Part shown: piece by piece, positions 47,400 to 55,987 of the stretch
How the letters are laid out: every line of letters begins with the position of its first letter
Numbering within the stretch: position 1 is the first letter of the stretch
Source of the DNA: an uncultured Actinomycetes bacterium
GTDB lineage: Bacteria > Actinomycetota > Coriobacteriia > Coriobacteriales > Atopobiaceae
Assembly (NCBI GenBank): GCA_900314645.1
Contig: OMWB01000026.1
Span: 1-64,000, forward strand
DNA length: 64,000 nt
Direction: 5' to 3'
Position numbers and translations under genes: made by a program
Notes under the pieces: generated by a model
What the model was told of the DNA's origin: nothing
Databases searched by the model: none
Seen by the model: the letters and a program-made list of their open reading frames with translations, nothing else

Positions 47400-48938
47400 C
47401 TACCTCCGCGCGTCTGACATAAGAGACAATTCTAGCAGCAGCTTGGACGACGGCCGGCAGCAGGCTCGCTCATCAGGGCGAATCCCAGCCACCCACACGA
47501 CCTGCCCACGCGGAGAGGTGCGTACAATAGGCACCTTGGCGCGGTCTGCCGCGGGCACCTTTGCCTCGTTGAGGAGGTCAGAGAGCTTCTTTGACTGCCC
47601 GTGCATGCCAAAGGGGCAAAGCACATCACCCGGAGCGGGCGCATCAACCCACAACAGGCCTCCCAGCGCGGCGTCAACACCGCACGCCGCGGCGTCAAGC
47701 AGCACCGAGAGCCCCTGCCACTCCTTGGCATGGGCGCGCGCAAGGTCTGCCGCTCGCGAGCCCGCGGGCACCTCGACAAGCCGCGCCACGAGCTGGCGAC
47801 CGTCAGGCAAGGTAAGCGTGCCGGTGGTCTCGTCACGCTCGGACGCGGGAGGGACCTCCAGCCACCCCTCCTGACCAGAAGGGGCAGCGCTTGCCGCGCG
47901 AACAAACAGCAGGCCATACTCAACCCGTGCGTCCACGCCCATGGGCAACGTCTGCGAGCCGTGGCCCGCCGCCACGAGCGTGAGCACCGAGGCGATGTGC
48001 CTTGCCTCAAGCCGCGCGGCTGGGCAGACGGCCAGAAGAGCCGAGCGCACCACGCGCCGTGCGATGGCCACTTCAGTTGCCGCCAGACGGTCGGCATCGA
48101 GCGCAACCATCGCGTCACCCTGACGACGCAGCAGGTCTCGATAGGCACGCGCAGCCACCTGCGTCATGTAGGCGTCCTCGTCAGAGAGGATGTCGCACGT
48201 GGCGGCAAGGCTTGCCGTGACGCGCGGATTTCTGCGCTCGATGACGGGCATGACTTCGTGGCGCACAAAGGCGCGCAGGTAGCGGGTGTCGTAGTTGGTC
48301 TGGTCCTCGCGCCAGACTATGCCGCGCATGCGCAGAAGGTCGCAGAGTTCTGCGTGCGTTCGGTCAAGGAGCGGGCGCACGATGCGGTTGCGTCTCCGAG
48401 GAATGGACGAAAGCCCCGCAGGGCCCGACCCGCGAACGGCATTCATGAAGAACGTCTCCGCACGGTCGTTGGCGTTGTGGGCGGTGAGGATACGTGCGGC
48501 CGAACGCGGCGTGCCGAACTCCTCAGAGAGCTGGTTGGCGAGCTGTGCCGCAGCTGAGTAGCGCAGCTCGCGGCCCACGTTCTCCACGTTGTCGCCATTC
48601 GCTGCGGCGAGCGCCGCCACGTCGTGGCGCACCACCGTGCACGGGATGCCAAAGCGGTCTGCCAAGTCGCGGACAAACTCCTCGTCTTCTTCGGCATCGA
48701 GGCCTCTGAGCTGGTGATTTACATGCAGCACGTGCAGACGCTCGCGCGCGATGCGCGCAAGGCCGCGGCCATCATCGATATCGAGGGTAGACGTTGCGGC
48801 AAGCACCAGAAGCGCCGTTGAGTCCGCACCACCTGACACCATGAGCACCACAGGCGAACGCGTCTCGTCGTCCAGCTGGCCCGAAGGCCGGCCGAAGCGA
48901 GCCTCGCCAGTGGCATATCGTCTTGAAACGTTGGGCAT
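47400..48938 (-). CDS. tilS: tRNA(Ile)-lysidine synthetase
   Basis: Converts the wobble cytidine of tRNA-Ile (CAU) to lysidine so that it reads AUA. The 512-residue protein has the PP-loop SGGADSTALL (about residues 36-45), VNHQLRGLDAEEDE, AHNANDRAETFFMNAVRGSG and the C-terminal TilS domain ending LSDLLNEAKVPAADRAKVPI. ATG 48938 follows AAGGAGG. It is divergent from the MBL gene and leads the tilS-hpt-ftsH set. Confidence 0.95.
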   Translation of the reverse strand: MPNVSRRYATGEARFGRPSGQLDDETRSPVVLMVSGGADSTALLVLAATSTLDIDDGRGLARIARERLHVLHVNHQLRGLDAEEDEEFVRDLADRFGIPCTVVRHDVAALAAANGDNVENVGRELRYSAAAQLANQLSEEFGTPRSAARILTAHNANDRAETFFMNAVRGSGPAGLSSIPRRRNRIVRPLLDRTHAELCDLLRMRGIVWREDQTNYDTRYLRAFVRHEVMPVIERRNPRVTASLAATCDILSDEDAYMTQVAARAYRDLLRRQGDAMVALDADRLAATEVAIARRVVRSALLAVCPAARLEARHIASVLTLVAAGHGSQTLPMGVDARVEYGLLFVRAASAAPSGQEGWLEVPPASERDETTGTLTLPDGRQLVARLVEVPAGSRAADLARAHAKEWQGLSVLLDAAACGVDAALGGLLWVDAPAPGDVLCPFGMHGQSKKLSDLLNEAKVPAADRAKVPIVRTSPRGQVVWVAGIRPDERACCRPSSKLLLELSLMSDARR

Positions 48939-49031
48939 AGTCCTCCTTTTTGCAGGTTGTAGTGTACGCCAAGCCGCGCAAAGTGGCACACTGAGGTGCG
49001 ATTAATTGCCCCACTGTTAAGAAGGATTTTC

Positions 49032-49811
49032 ATGCGGCCACTCATACACCTGCACATACTCGCCAGCGGATCAAAGGGCAACGCCACGCTGGTTGAAGGG
49101 CCTGAGGGCATGGTCTTGATTGACTGCGGCATCTCGAACCGGCAACTGCAGCTTCGTGCCAAGGAGCTGGATGTTGGCTTGGAACACGTAAGCGCCGCGA
49201 TCTTCACGCACGAGCACAGCGATCACGTGAACGGCCTTCCTGTGTTTGCCAAGCGTTATGCTGGGCCGCTGTACGCCACCAAAGGAACGATATCGGGACG
49301 CGGGAGCCTGGCTCACCTGCCCTTTGTTCCCCTTGCGCACGATGACGAGTTAACGGTGGCCGGCATGCGCATCCGCACGTTTCCCACCTCGCATGACGTG
49401 GCCGATCCGTTTGGCCTGCGCTTTACGGTTGAGGATGCGGGTGGCACGGTACTTGACTCTGTGGGCTGGTGCACCGACACGGGCATTCTGACGAAGCGCG
49501 CTCTTGAGGAGCTGCGCGGTTGCCGTGTGCTGGGTCTTGAGGCCAACCATGACGTGCGCATGCTTGCCACGGGCCCCTATCCCAGCTACCTCAAGGCGCG
49601 CGTGGGTGGCACGCGCGGCCACCTCTCCAACGACCAGTGCGCCGAGGCGCTGCGGACGCTGGTGACCGCCGATACCACCACCGTGGTGGCGCTGCACATC
49701 TCTGAGAAGAACAACCTGCCATCGGTTGCGAAGGCAGCGCTCTCCCAAGCCGTGCCCGATGACGTGGAGGTGCTGGTTGCCGGCCAGAACCGCCCGATGA
49801 GCGTGTGGTAG
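49032..49811 (+). CDS. MBL-fold metallo-hydrolase (YycJ/WalJ-like)
   Basis: A 259-residue metallo-beta-lactamase-fold protein. It opens with LHILASGSKGNATLVEG; the metal motif is FTHEHSDHVNG, with SHDVADPFGL and VLGLEANHD later. This pattern is the YycJ/WalJ group of putative exonucleases. ATG 49032 follows GAAGGA. A family A palindrome follows the stop. Confidence 0.92.
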   Translation: MRPLIHLHILASGSKGNATLVEGPEGMVLIDCGISNRQLQLRAKELDVGLEHVSAAIFTHEHSDHVNGLPVFAKRYAGPLYATKGTISGRGSLAHLPFVPLAHDDELTVAGMRIRTFPTSHDVADPFGLRFTVEDAGGTVLDSVGWCTDTGILTKRALEELRGCRVLGLEANHDVRMLATGPYPSYLKARVGGTRGHLSNDQCAEALRTLVTADTTTVVALHISEKNNLPSVAKAALSQAVPDDVEVLVAGQNRPMSVW

Positions 49812-49821
49812 GCACCTTATT

Positions 49822-49916
49822 GCGCATGTTGACGCGGGAGGTCCCCCGCATGTCAACATCAGCTGAACGATCTTGCTGATGTTGACATGCGGGGGACCTC
49901 CCGCGTCAACATGCGC
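49822..49916. repeat. Family A palindromic element, copy 3
   Basis: Perfect 42-bp arms (49822-49863, 49875-49916) and an 11-base loop. Frame GCGCAT, GTTGAC, 18-base core GCGGGAGGTCCCCCGCAT, GTCAAC, ATCAGC. It lies between convergent genes, ten bases after the MBL stop and nine from the hsp20 stop. Confidence 0.98.
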
Positions 49917-49924
49917 TTTTGGTG

Positions 49925-50353
49925 TTAGTCGATGGTCACCTTGGTGATGTTGACCTTCTCGTCCTGCTTGGGGATGCTCACCGTCAGAACGCCGTTGTCA
50001 AGCTTGGCGGTAAGGCCAGCGGTGGCAGCGTCCTTCAGGTACACGCCACGCGTAGCGCTCCACTCGTGGGTCTCCTTGTGCAGGAAGTTCTTGGCCTTGT
50101 GCTCCTCGGTCTCGTGCTTCTCAACCGAGATGGAGAGGCGGCCCTCGTTGAGCTCGACGTCAATCTCGTCCTTGTTGACGCCCGGCAGCTCGGCCGTAAC
50201 CACGTACGAATCGCCTGCGTCCTCAACGTCCATCTTGAAGGCGCCGTCAGAGGCGACGCTCACCAGCGGGGACGAGAGCAGCTCGTCGAACATGTCGAAC
50301 GGGAAGCGACGCAGAGCGCGGTCGTAGTTGCTGTAAGGGATGAGGCTTGCCAT
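49925..50353 (-). CDS. Hsp20/alpha-crystallin family small heat shock protein
   Basis: A 142-residue ATP-independent holdase. The alpha-crystallin domain (about 38-130) includes SYVVTAELPGVNKDEIDVELNEGRLSISVEK and GVYLKDAATAGLTAKLDNGVLTVSIPK with the GVL motif. Its 270-base upstream gap holds a dyad (50459-50501) and an 11-mer shared with the clpB leader, suggesting heat-shock control. Confidence 0.95.
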   Translation of the reverse strand: MASLIPYSNYDRALRRFPFDMFDELLSSPLVSVASDGAFKMDVEDAGDSYVVTAELPGVNKDEIDVELNEGRLSISVEKHETEEHKAKNFLHKETHEWSATRGVYLKDAATAGLTAKLDNGVLTVSIPKQDEKVNITKVTID

Positions 50354-50411
50354 AGTGCATGCTCCTTAGGTTGTGGGCGCCTCTGGATTGTGCGCCCCTG
50401 GGTACGCTCTT

Positions 50412-50501
50412 GTTTGTTCCCCGCACCGCTGTGCTTTATACAACCTTTGGCACTTTTTCTTAGCTTCACATACTCATCAAATCTAAGTGTATGTGACTAA
50501 G
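50412..50501 (-). promoter_or_regulatory. hsp20 upstream region: shared 11-mer and dyad
   Basis: GTTTGTTCCCC (50412-50422, plus-strand reading) lies 58 bases before the hsp20 start and is identical in the clpB leader (59905-59915). Farther up, a dyad of CTTAG...CACATAC with GTATGTG...CTAAG (50459-50501) overlaps ATCTAAGTG, also found upstream of clpB. TATAAAG near 50435 on the minus strand could be the -10. No CIRCE or HAIR consensus is seen. Confidence 0.5.
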
Positions 50502-50623
50502 GTTTGACGAGGCGGGCTTTCTTGCAAGGAACCCGTTTACAAGTTGCAATCCCTCTTATCAGACGGGGTTTGGTGCTTTATCATGGGTGGTCTAGAAATA
50601 ACTGCGCCCCTTGGAGGTGTCGC

Positions 50624-51118
50624 GTGGAAGATAACGAGCTGTTTGAAGAGCCTACGATGGCGGAGGACGTCTCCACCACGCAGCAGGCGGCCCCGCTGGA
50701 GGCCGAGCCTGCAGCAGAGTCGTACGATGATCTCGCGCCGGCCCAGCGCTCCACATACGTGCGTCAGCGCGCCCCGCGTCGCACGCAGGAGGCCATCGAC
50801 GACCTCGCCGAGGACGACAACCCCGTGGAGTACGCACACGAGTCCAACGTCACCATCGGTGGCTCGATCGGAGACCGCAAGTACCGTCGGGCTCGCTCTG
50901 ACATCTCTCAGTTCCAGAAGAACAACCGCTACGGCCAGTACCTCGAGATTCCCAAGGGTCGGCGCTCCATCTTTGCCAAGCGCGAGCGCACGCGCAGGCG
51001 TCAGTCTGCCATTGCGGCCATCGTGGTAATTGGTATCTTGGCCATTGCCGCCTACATCGTGTGGCAGTTCATGAGCCATGGGCGTAATCCCAGCTTTGCG
51101 AGCGTCGGCGAGGCGTGA
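50624..51118 (+). CDS. Unknown single-pass membrane protein
   Basis: A 164-residue protein, family not recognised. The N-terminal 120 residues are charged and cytoplasmic-looking, first acidic then Arg-rich (RQRAPRRTQEAIDD, KGRRSIFAKRERTRRR). One membrane helix follows (about 126-148, AAIVVIGILAIAAYIVWQF) with a 14-residue tail. The start taken is GTG 50624 after GGAGG; ATG 50657 is an alternative. The last 13 codons and the stop lie inside a 69-bp palindromic arm that is also the 3' end of the convergent 54-residue gene. Confidence 0.75.
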   Translation: MEDNELFEEPTMAEDVSTTQQAAPLEAEPAAESYDDLAPAQRSTYVRQRAPRRTQEAIDDLAEDDNPVEYAHESNVTIGGSIGDRKYRRARSDISQFQKNNRYGQYLEIPKGRRSIFAKRERTRRRQSAIAAIVVIGILAIAAYIVWQFMSHGRNPSFASVGEA

Positions 51119-51221
51119 ACAGGGGACGGGTTCCCGTTCATGGGGTTTCAGTAACCCCATGAACGGGAACCCGTCCCCTGTTCACGCCTCGCCGACGCTC
51201 GCAAAGCTGGGATTACGCCCA
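51079..51221. repeat. 143-bp palindrome spanning the 3' ends of two convergent genes
   Basis: Perfect 69-bp arms (51079-51147 and 51153-51221) around TCAGT. The left arm holds the last 40 bases of the plus-strand gene; the right arm holds the last codons and stop of the minus-strand gene (stop at 51213). Inside each arm TGAAC, 15 bases, GTTCA form the box-core-box pattern (core with GGGACGGGTTCCC). Confidence 0.98.
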
Positions 51222-51377
51222 GGGATCGCGCTCAAAGAGCGGCTCGGGGTCGGGCATGCGGTCCGAGTACGGATCGTAGCCGTCGTCATCCTCGTTCTCT
51301 GCGCGCAGAAATGCGGAATTGCGCTGCTCCTGAGCGTCGTCTCGGTCGTCTTCTGGCCGCGGTGTTGGTGAAGTCAT
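51213..51377 (-). CDS. Small acidic protein (54 residues) downstream of the PASTA gene
   Basis: Translates as MTSPTPRPEDDRDDAQEQRN, then about 34 residues rich in Asp, Glu and Pro, ending RDPWA. ATG 51377 follows AAGGAGAG and lies 15 bases after the PASTA gene stop, so it is likely an operon partner. No membrane segment. Family unknown. The final codons fall within the right arm of the 51079-51221 palindrome. Confidence 0.65.
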   Translation of the reverse strand: MTSPTPRPEDDRDDAQEQRNSAFLRAENEDDDGYDPYSDRMPDPEPLFERDPWA

Positions 51378-51392
51378 CTTGCCTCTCCTTGC

Positions 51393-52940
51393 TTACAGCT
51401 CGGTGTACACATCCATGCAGGCCACGAAGTCGCAGATGCTCTTTCCATACGGCTCGAGGTCGTAGTTGGACTGGTAATACGAAATGGGCGCGCAGGTCAC
51501 CACCGCGCGGGTGGAGTCGTCTCCCTCGTTGACGACGAGGATGGTCCAGCAGTTTGCGCCGACCTCGCCGTAGGCACAGCGGAACTTTGCCTTGGTCTTG
51601 CTGACGTCCTTGGGCATCTGGATGTCGGAATTCGTGCAGACGTCGGAGATGCTGGAGAGCCCGCAGCGCGTCATGATGTCGCGCACCGCGCTCTCGCCCA
51701 GCTTTGAGGCGTCCGTCGGCAGGAGCTCCTTGGGGACCTCCCAGCGAATGCCAACAAACGGATGTCCGTCACCCATCACGTCCACGCCCTCGTCGCGCTG
51801 GTACACATACGCGTGGGAGTACGGGCGGTTGCAGAAGCAGAGGTAGCCGTACGAGTCTGAGTAGTACACGGCCTCGGCCTCATCCTCCGACGAGGTGAAC
51901 GAGCTGTACAGGTAGAAGCCCTTGTTCTCCACGTAGCGCGCGATGCTGGGCGAGCTCTTGCCGAAGTACTCAAGCAGGTGCAGCGGATCTGCCGGCATGG
52001 GTTCGACCACATAGAGCCAGACCTCTGAGCCAGGGTCGGCCTTGGAATCGGGATCGGGCCACATCCTGACTACCTCGTTGGTGTTGCCGTCCTCGTTTAC
52101 GTACTCGATGTGCGTGGTGAAGCCTGCGGCCTCGACCAGCGCCGCGGCCTCGACTTTGTCCTTGCCCACGATGTTGGGCACGAGCGGCTTTTGGGCTACG
52201 GTCAGGGTTACGGTCTGGTGCGCGGAGAAGGGCTCACCCTCTGCCGGCTTCACGCTCAGCACCTTCCCTTCCTCCTCGTTGGAGTCGGCTCCCACGACCT
52301 CGATGTTCTCTGCACCGGCCTTGGAGAGCAGGTCAAGGGCCTCGGCCTGCGTGAGGCCGGACACCTCGGGCATGGTACGGCTCGTAGCGATGATGATGGT
52401 GACGGTATCGCCCTCTTCGGCACGCACACCACTCTCCGGCTCCTGTTCCATCACAAAGCCGATGCCGTCGTCGGCAATGCGGCTCTTGGTGTTAACCACA
52501 AAGCCCGCGTCGTTGAGCAGCGCGGTAGCGCGCGCCTCAGAGATGCCGCACACGTTGGGAATGGTTGTGCCGCCCCACATCTCAAGGCCGTAGGTGGCCG
52601 CGGCAAAGATGATGCAGGCCATGATGCTCACCAAGAAGAGCGCCAGAAGGGGCCTCATCCTGCTGCGGCTTCGCCCCTCACCCGGCACGCGATAACCAGC
52701 GCCATCTACGTCTCCGATATGCGGAATGGGAATCTCTTGCGTGCTGCGGCGACCTCGGTAGGCACGGCCCAAGCGGCTGAAGTCCTCCCCGTACTGGGGG
52801 CCGCCCACTGCCGTGTCGCGCTCCTCGTCAAAGTTGGGGGCGGGAAGCGGGAAAAGCATGGTCTCGTCGACCGGCTCGTCGACGCCCTCGGGCTGACTGC
52901 TATAGAGCGGGGTTCTTTTCTCGGTATTCTCGGGGGCCAT
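51393..52940 (-). CDS. PASTA-domain membrane protein without kinase
   Basis: A 515-residue protein. A cytoplasmic N-terminus of about 95 residues (Pro/acid-rich, then SRSRMR) is followed by one membrane helix (about 96-118) and three PASTA repeats outside (about 125-186, 187-252, 253-312; VPNIVGKDKVEAAALVEAAGF is typical). A C-terminal domain of about 200 residues with several Cys and Tyr is unrecognised. PASTA repeats bind peptidoglycan or muropeptides in kinases and PBPs; here no kinase or transpeptidase domain is present. A sensor or wall-anchored role is inference. Confidence 0.9.
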   Translation of the reverse strand: MAPENTEKRTPLYSSQPEGVDEPVDETMLFPLPAPNFDEERDTAVGGPQYGEDFSRLGRAYRGRRSTQEIPIPHIGDVDGAGYRVPGEGRSRSRMRPLLALFLVSIMACIIFAAATYGLEMWGGTTIPNVCGISEARATALLNDAGFVVNTKSRIADDGIGFVMEQEPESGVRAEEGDTVTIIIATSRTMPEVSGLTQAEALDLLSKAGAENIEVVGADSNEEEGKVLSVKPAEGEPFSAHQTVTLTVAQKPLVPNIVGKDKVEAAALVEAAGFTTHIEYVNEDGNTNEVVRMWPDPDSKADPGSEVWLYVVEPMPADPLHLLEYFGKSSPSIARYVENKGFYLYSSFTSSEDEAEAVYYSDSYGYLCFCNRPYSHAYVYQRDEGVDVMGDGHPFVGIRWEVPKELLPTDASKLGESAVRDIMTRCGLSSISDVCTNSDIQMPKDVSKTKAKFRCAYGEVGANCWTILVVNEGDDSTRAVVTCAPISYYQSNYDLEPYGKSICDFVACMDVYTEL

Positions 52941-53081
52941 AGGGTGCCCTCTCTCGCGTTTAAGGTGTGTTTGAGCCGTCAGTCATTTTACCACGGCTTT
53001 GACCTTGGCAATGTGGGGCCACTTGAAAGGGCGGGCGCCCGTTGGAAGGCGGGAATGCAGGCGTCGTCCACCTTAGGGGCT

Positions 53082-53255
53082 CGATTACTACCAGCTTTTT
53101 GCGGTTTTGGGAAGGTCGGTTTTGGAAGCGGCTTTTTCTGGCGTCACTTCCAAAAGTGATAAGCTGTCTACCTGCGGTTTTATTCATCAATCCTTTAATC
53201 AGAATGCAGTAAGATAATCGACCTTCCCAAAACCGCAAAAAGCTGGTAGTAATCG
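53082..53255. repeat. 174-bp element with 37-bp terminal inverted repeats
   Basis: Perfect 37-bp arms (53082-53118, 53219-53255) flank a 100-base AT-richer centre that contains a further dyad (TTTTGGAAG at 53120-53128 with CTTCCAAAA at 53147-53155). It lies in the 549-base gap between the PASTA gene and the GH1 gene. The rest of the gap shows no gene, only promoter-like AT-rich stretches near 53320-53340 and 53430-53445. It could be a miniature inverted-repeat element or a regulatory region. Confidence 0.85.
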
Positions 53256-53489
53256 CGACTTTGTCTCTTCTCGCTTCCATCAAGTCCCTCTTTGATGGCC
53301 ATCAGGCACGCCAGGTCTTGCGAATTACGCTTAAATCTCGCCTGTCTTGGGCATCACCAGGACCAAATGTCGAGCTCACCGCACATGCGCCAGCGGTGGG
53401 CGGGTTTGTGGTTGGAACAACATCATTTGCGCGGCACAATTAGAAGTTGATGCAGTTTGCAGGTGGGAACGAGGAGAAGAGGAGACACC

Positions 53490-54911
53490 ATGCTGCACAA
53501 GACGCTCAAGGCTTTCCCCGAGGACTTCCTCTGGGGTGCCTCTACGTCCGCCTACCAGGTTGAGGGCGCGGCTCTCACCAACGGCAAGGGCCCGTCCGTC
53601 CAGGACGTCAAGGAGCCTCCCGCAGGCACCAGCGGCTTTGAGGTCGCGGCCGACCAGTATCACCACTTCAAGGAAGACGTCGCCCTGATGGCAGAGATGG
53701 GCTTCAAGACCTATCGCTTCTCCATCAGCTGGGCTCGCCTGCTGCCCGAGGGCACCGGCCGCGTGAACGAGGAAGGCGTTCAGTACTACAGCGACCTCAT
53801 CGACGAGTGCCTGAAGTACAACATCCAGCCGCTGGTCACCATGTATCACTTTGATCTCCCTGCCGCGCTCGACGCAAAGGGCGGCTGGGCCAACCGCGCC
53901 ACGGTCGACGCCTTCGTGGAGTTCTCCGAGCTCATGTTCAAGAGCTACGGCGATCGCGTGAAGTACTGGCTCACCATCAACGAGCAGAACATGATGACGC
54001 TGGCTGCCGGCGCCGTCCTGGGCGTCGACACCTCCGCTCCTGGCGCGCAGAAGCGCATCTACGAGATGAACCACCACATGCTGCTCGCCCAGGCCAAGTC
54101 CATGAACCTCTGCCACGAGATGCTGCCCAACGCCAAGATCGGCCCGGCGCCCAACATCGCGCTGGTCTATCCCGAGACCTGCAAGCCCGAGGACGTGCTG
54201 GCCGCTCAGAACATGAACGCCCTGCGCAACTGGCTGTATCTGGATATGGCCGTCTTTGGCATCTACAACAACCTCGCGTGGAGCTACCTCGGCGAGATTG
54301 ACGCCGTGCCCGAGAACATCCTGCCTGGCGACATGGAACTCATGGCTTCCGCCAAGCCCGACTTCATCGCCTTCAACTACTACAGCACCGCCACCGTGCG
54401 CATGCCCGAGTCTGGCGCCGAGAGCACCAAGGGCGACCAGCAGCGCGGCGCCACCATCGCCGGCTTCTCTCAGGGCGTAAGCAACCCCAACTTCCAGAAG
54501 ACCCAGTTTGGCTGGGAGATTGACCCAGTCGGCTTCCGCAACACGCTGCGTGAGGTCTACAGCCGCTATCACCTGCCCATCATCATCACCGAGAACGGCC
54601 TCGGCGCATATGACAAGCTCGAGCAGGACGAGAACGGCAACGATGTCGTGCATGACCCCTACCGCATCGACTACCTGCGCGCTCACATCGAGCAGATGCG
54701 CCTGGCCATCACCGACGGCGTCGAGATGATGGGCTACTGCCCGTGGAGCGCCGTGGACCTCATCTCCACGCACGAGGGCTTCGTGAAGCGCTATGGCTTC
54801 ATCTTCGTCAATCGCGAGGAGTTCGACCTGCTTGACCTGCGCCGCGTTCGCAAGGACAGCTTCTTCTGGTACAAGAAGGTCATCGCCAGCAGGGGCACTG
54901 ATCTGGACTAA
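53490..54911 (+). CDS. Glycoside hydrolase family 1, probable 6-phospho-beta-glucosidase
   Basis: A 473-residue GH1 (beta/alpha)8 enzyme: FLWGASTSAYQVEGA near the start, acid/base Glu165 in LTINEQN and nucleophile Glu368 in IITENGLGAYD. KRYGFIFVN near the end fits phospho-glycosidases, which cleave PTS-imported beta-glucosides in the cytoplasm. ATG 53490 follows GGAGA; the frame from 53457 would add 11 residues. No PTS gene is adjacent. A good terminator follows. Confidence 0.93.
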   Translation: MLHKTLKAFPEDFLWGASTSAYQVEGAALTNGKGPSVQDVKEPPAGTSGFEVAADQYHHFKEDVALMAEMGFKTYRFSISWARLLPEGTGRVNEEGVQYYSDLIDECLKYNIQPLVTMYHFDLPAALDAKGGWANRATVDAFVEFSELMFKSYGDRVKYWLTINEQNMMTLAAGAVLGVDTSAPGAQKRIYEMNHHMLLAQAKSMNLCHEMLPNAKIGPAPNIALVYPETCKPEDVLAAQNMNALRNWLYLDMAVFGIYNNLAWSYLGEIDAVPENILPGDMELMASAKPDFIAFNYYSTATVRMPESGAESTKGDQQRGATIAGFSQGVSNPNFQKTQFGWEIDPVGFRNTLREVYSRYHLPIIITENGLGAYDKLEQDENGNDVVHDPYRIDYLRAHIEQMRLAITDGVEMMGYCPWSAVDLISTHEGFVKRYGFIFVNREEFDLLDLRRVRKDSFFWYKKVIASRGTDLD

Positions 54912-54926
54912 CAGACCTCTGTAATT

Positions 54927-54974
54927 GAGTTGGTGGGGACGAGTCTGGACCCGTCCCCACCAACTCACTCTTTT
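54927..54974 (+). terminator. Terminator after the GH1 gene
   Basis: 15-bp perfect stem (54927-54941 with 54952-54966: GAGTTGGTGGGGACG) and a 10-base loop, followed by ACTCTTTT, 15 bases after the stop. It may serve the convergent gene ending at 54965 also, since the stem touches it. Confidence 0.8.
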
Positions 54975-55987
54975 GTGAGGCCGGCGTGGGCGAGGTAGTA
55001 GAGCTTCGAGGGTTGCAGCTTGCCGCGAGTCCACCGGACCTTCATCCATTGAGGCATCAGTGTGAGCCCGTACTTGCCGATGGTCCCGTCGTCAAGCTCG
55101 ACCGGCAAGGCGCGCGCAAAAGCGGCATCGGCCGCGAGCTTCCAGCGCCCATCGGCCGCGCCCCATTGCTCCACCAAGTTCATGACGCGCGACACGGGCC
55201 CCTCCGCAAAGCTCGCCTGCACAGCGGAGGGCTGCGCAATCTCGTACTGCACGTCGATGGCAAAGATGTCGCCGATGGTTTCGTCTGGCCAGATGTCAAA
55301 CTGGAAGTCTACCGAGCCGGGCGCCATCGCCATAAGCTCGCTTACCTGCGCAAGCATCGCTTCGTCGTAGGCCGAAAAGCCCACCGCGTCGAAGGTCTCG
55401 GCAATATGCTGCGTGCTCTCAGCGCACCGAAGCTTCTCCTCATGAGCGAGGTACCCACACACCCGCAAGGGCGCACCCACGCGCCCGCGGAACATCCCAA
55501 AGAAGGACAGCGGCCAGCCCTCAGGCATGCGCTTCGCCAGGCCAAGATAGAGGTCGGCCGCCTGAGGCTCACCCGCAACCTCGCAGAACGGCCGCACCAA
55601 GTCTGTGTGCGCCCGCGGCTGGAAGTGGATCGCCGCTGCAGGCAGCTGCGGCTCCTTCACGTCCAGCTCGAAGCCAAAAGACACGTTTGAATGCTGCCGA
55701 TGCACGTCTGCGAACCAGTCGAGCGTCGCGCCCGTGCCCGCAGCCACCGGCGAGTCAACGCGCGTGCCCTCCTCGAGCTGTCCGTACAGCACCGTGATGT
55801 CCAGAAATGGCTCGCCTATCAGCGGAAACTCGAGGTACACATCAGGGAACTCCTCGCCCACCATGAACGCGCGGCCTTCCTTGCGCGCCCGCTGAAGGCA
55901 GCTGCCATACAGGACATCGCCACGGCCTTCGTCGGCCGCCTGCAGGCAGAGCACCTCAAACGCATCGGCATGTGACAGAAGCCTCAT
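54965..55987 (-). CDS. Unknown protein, paralogue of the upstream neighbour
   Basis: A 340-residue soluble protein, family not recognised. It shares its layout with the 335-residue protein encoded just upstream: LEFPLIGEPFLD near residue 52, PEGWPLSFFGMF near 153, DGRWKLAADAAFAR near 283 and PQWMKVRWTRGK near 314. The start overlaps the upstream stop by four bases (ATGA). Pattern suggests an ordered alpha/beta protein without signal peptide or membrane helix. Confidence 0.8.
   Translation of the reverse strand: MRLLSHADAFEVLCLQAADEGRGDVLYGSCLQRARKEGRAFMVGEEFPDVYLEFPLIGEPFLDITVLYGQLEEGTRVDSPVAAGTGATLDWFADVHRQHSNVSFGFELDVKEPQLPAAAIHFQPRAHTDLVRPFCEVAGEPQAADLYLGLAKRMPEGWPLSFFGMFRGRVGAPLRVCGYLAHEEKLRCAESTQHIAETFDAVGFSAYDEAMLAQVSELMAMAPGSVDFQFDIWPDETIGDIFAIDVQYEIAQPSAVQASFAEGPVSRVMNLVEQWGAADGRWKLAADAAFARALPVELDDGTIGKYGLTLMPQWMKVRWTRGKLQPSKLYYLAHAGLTKE

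Noticed and set aside
49925-50353. CIRCE or HspR (HAIR) operators upstream of hsp20 and clpB
   Set aside because: Neither consensus is present near the starts; only other shared motifs were found.
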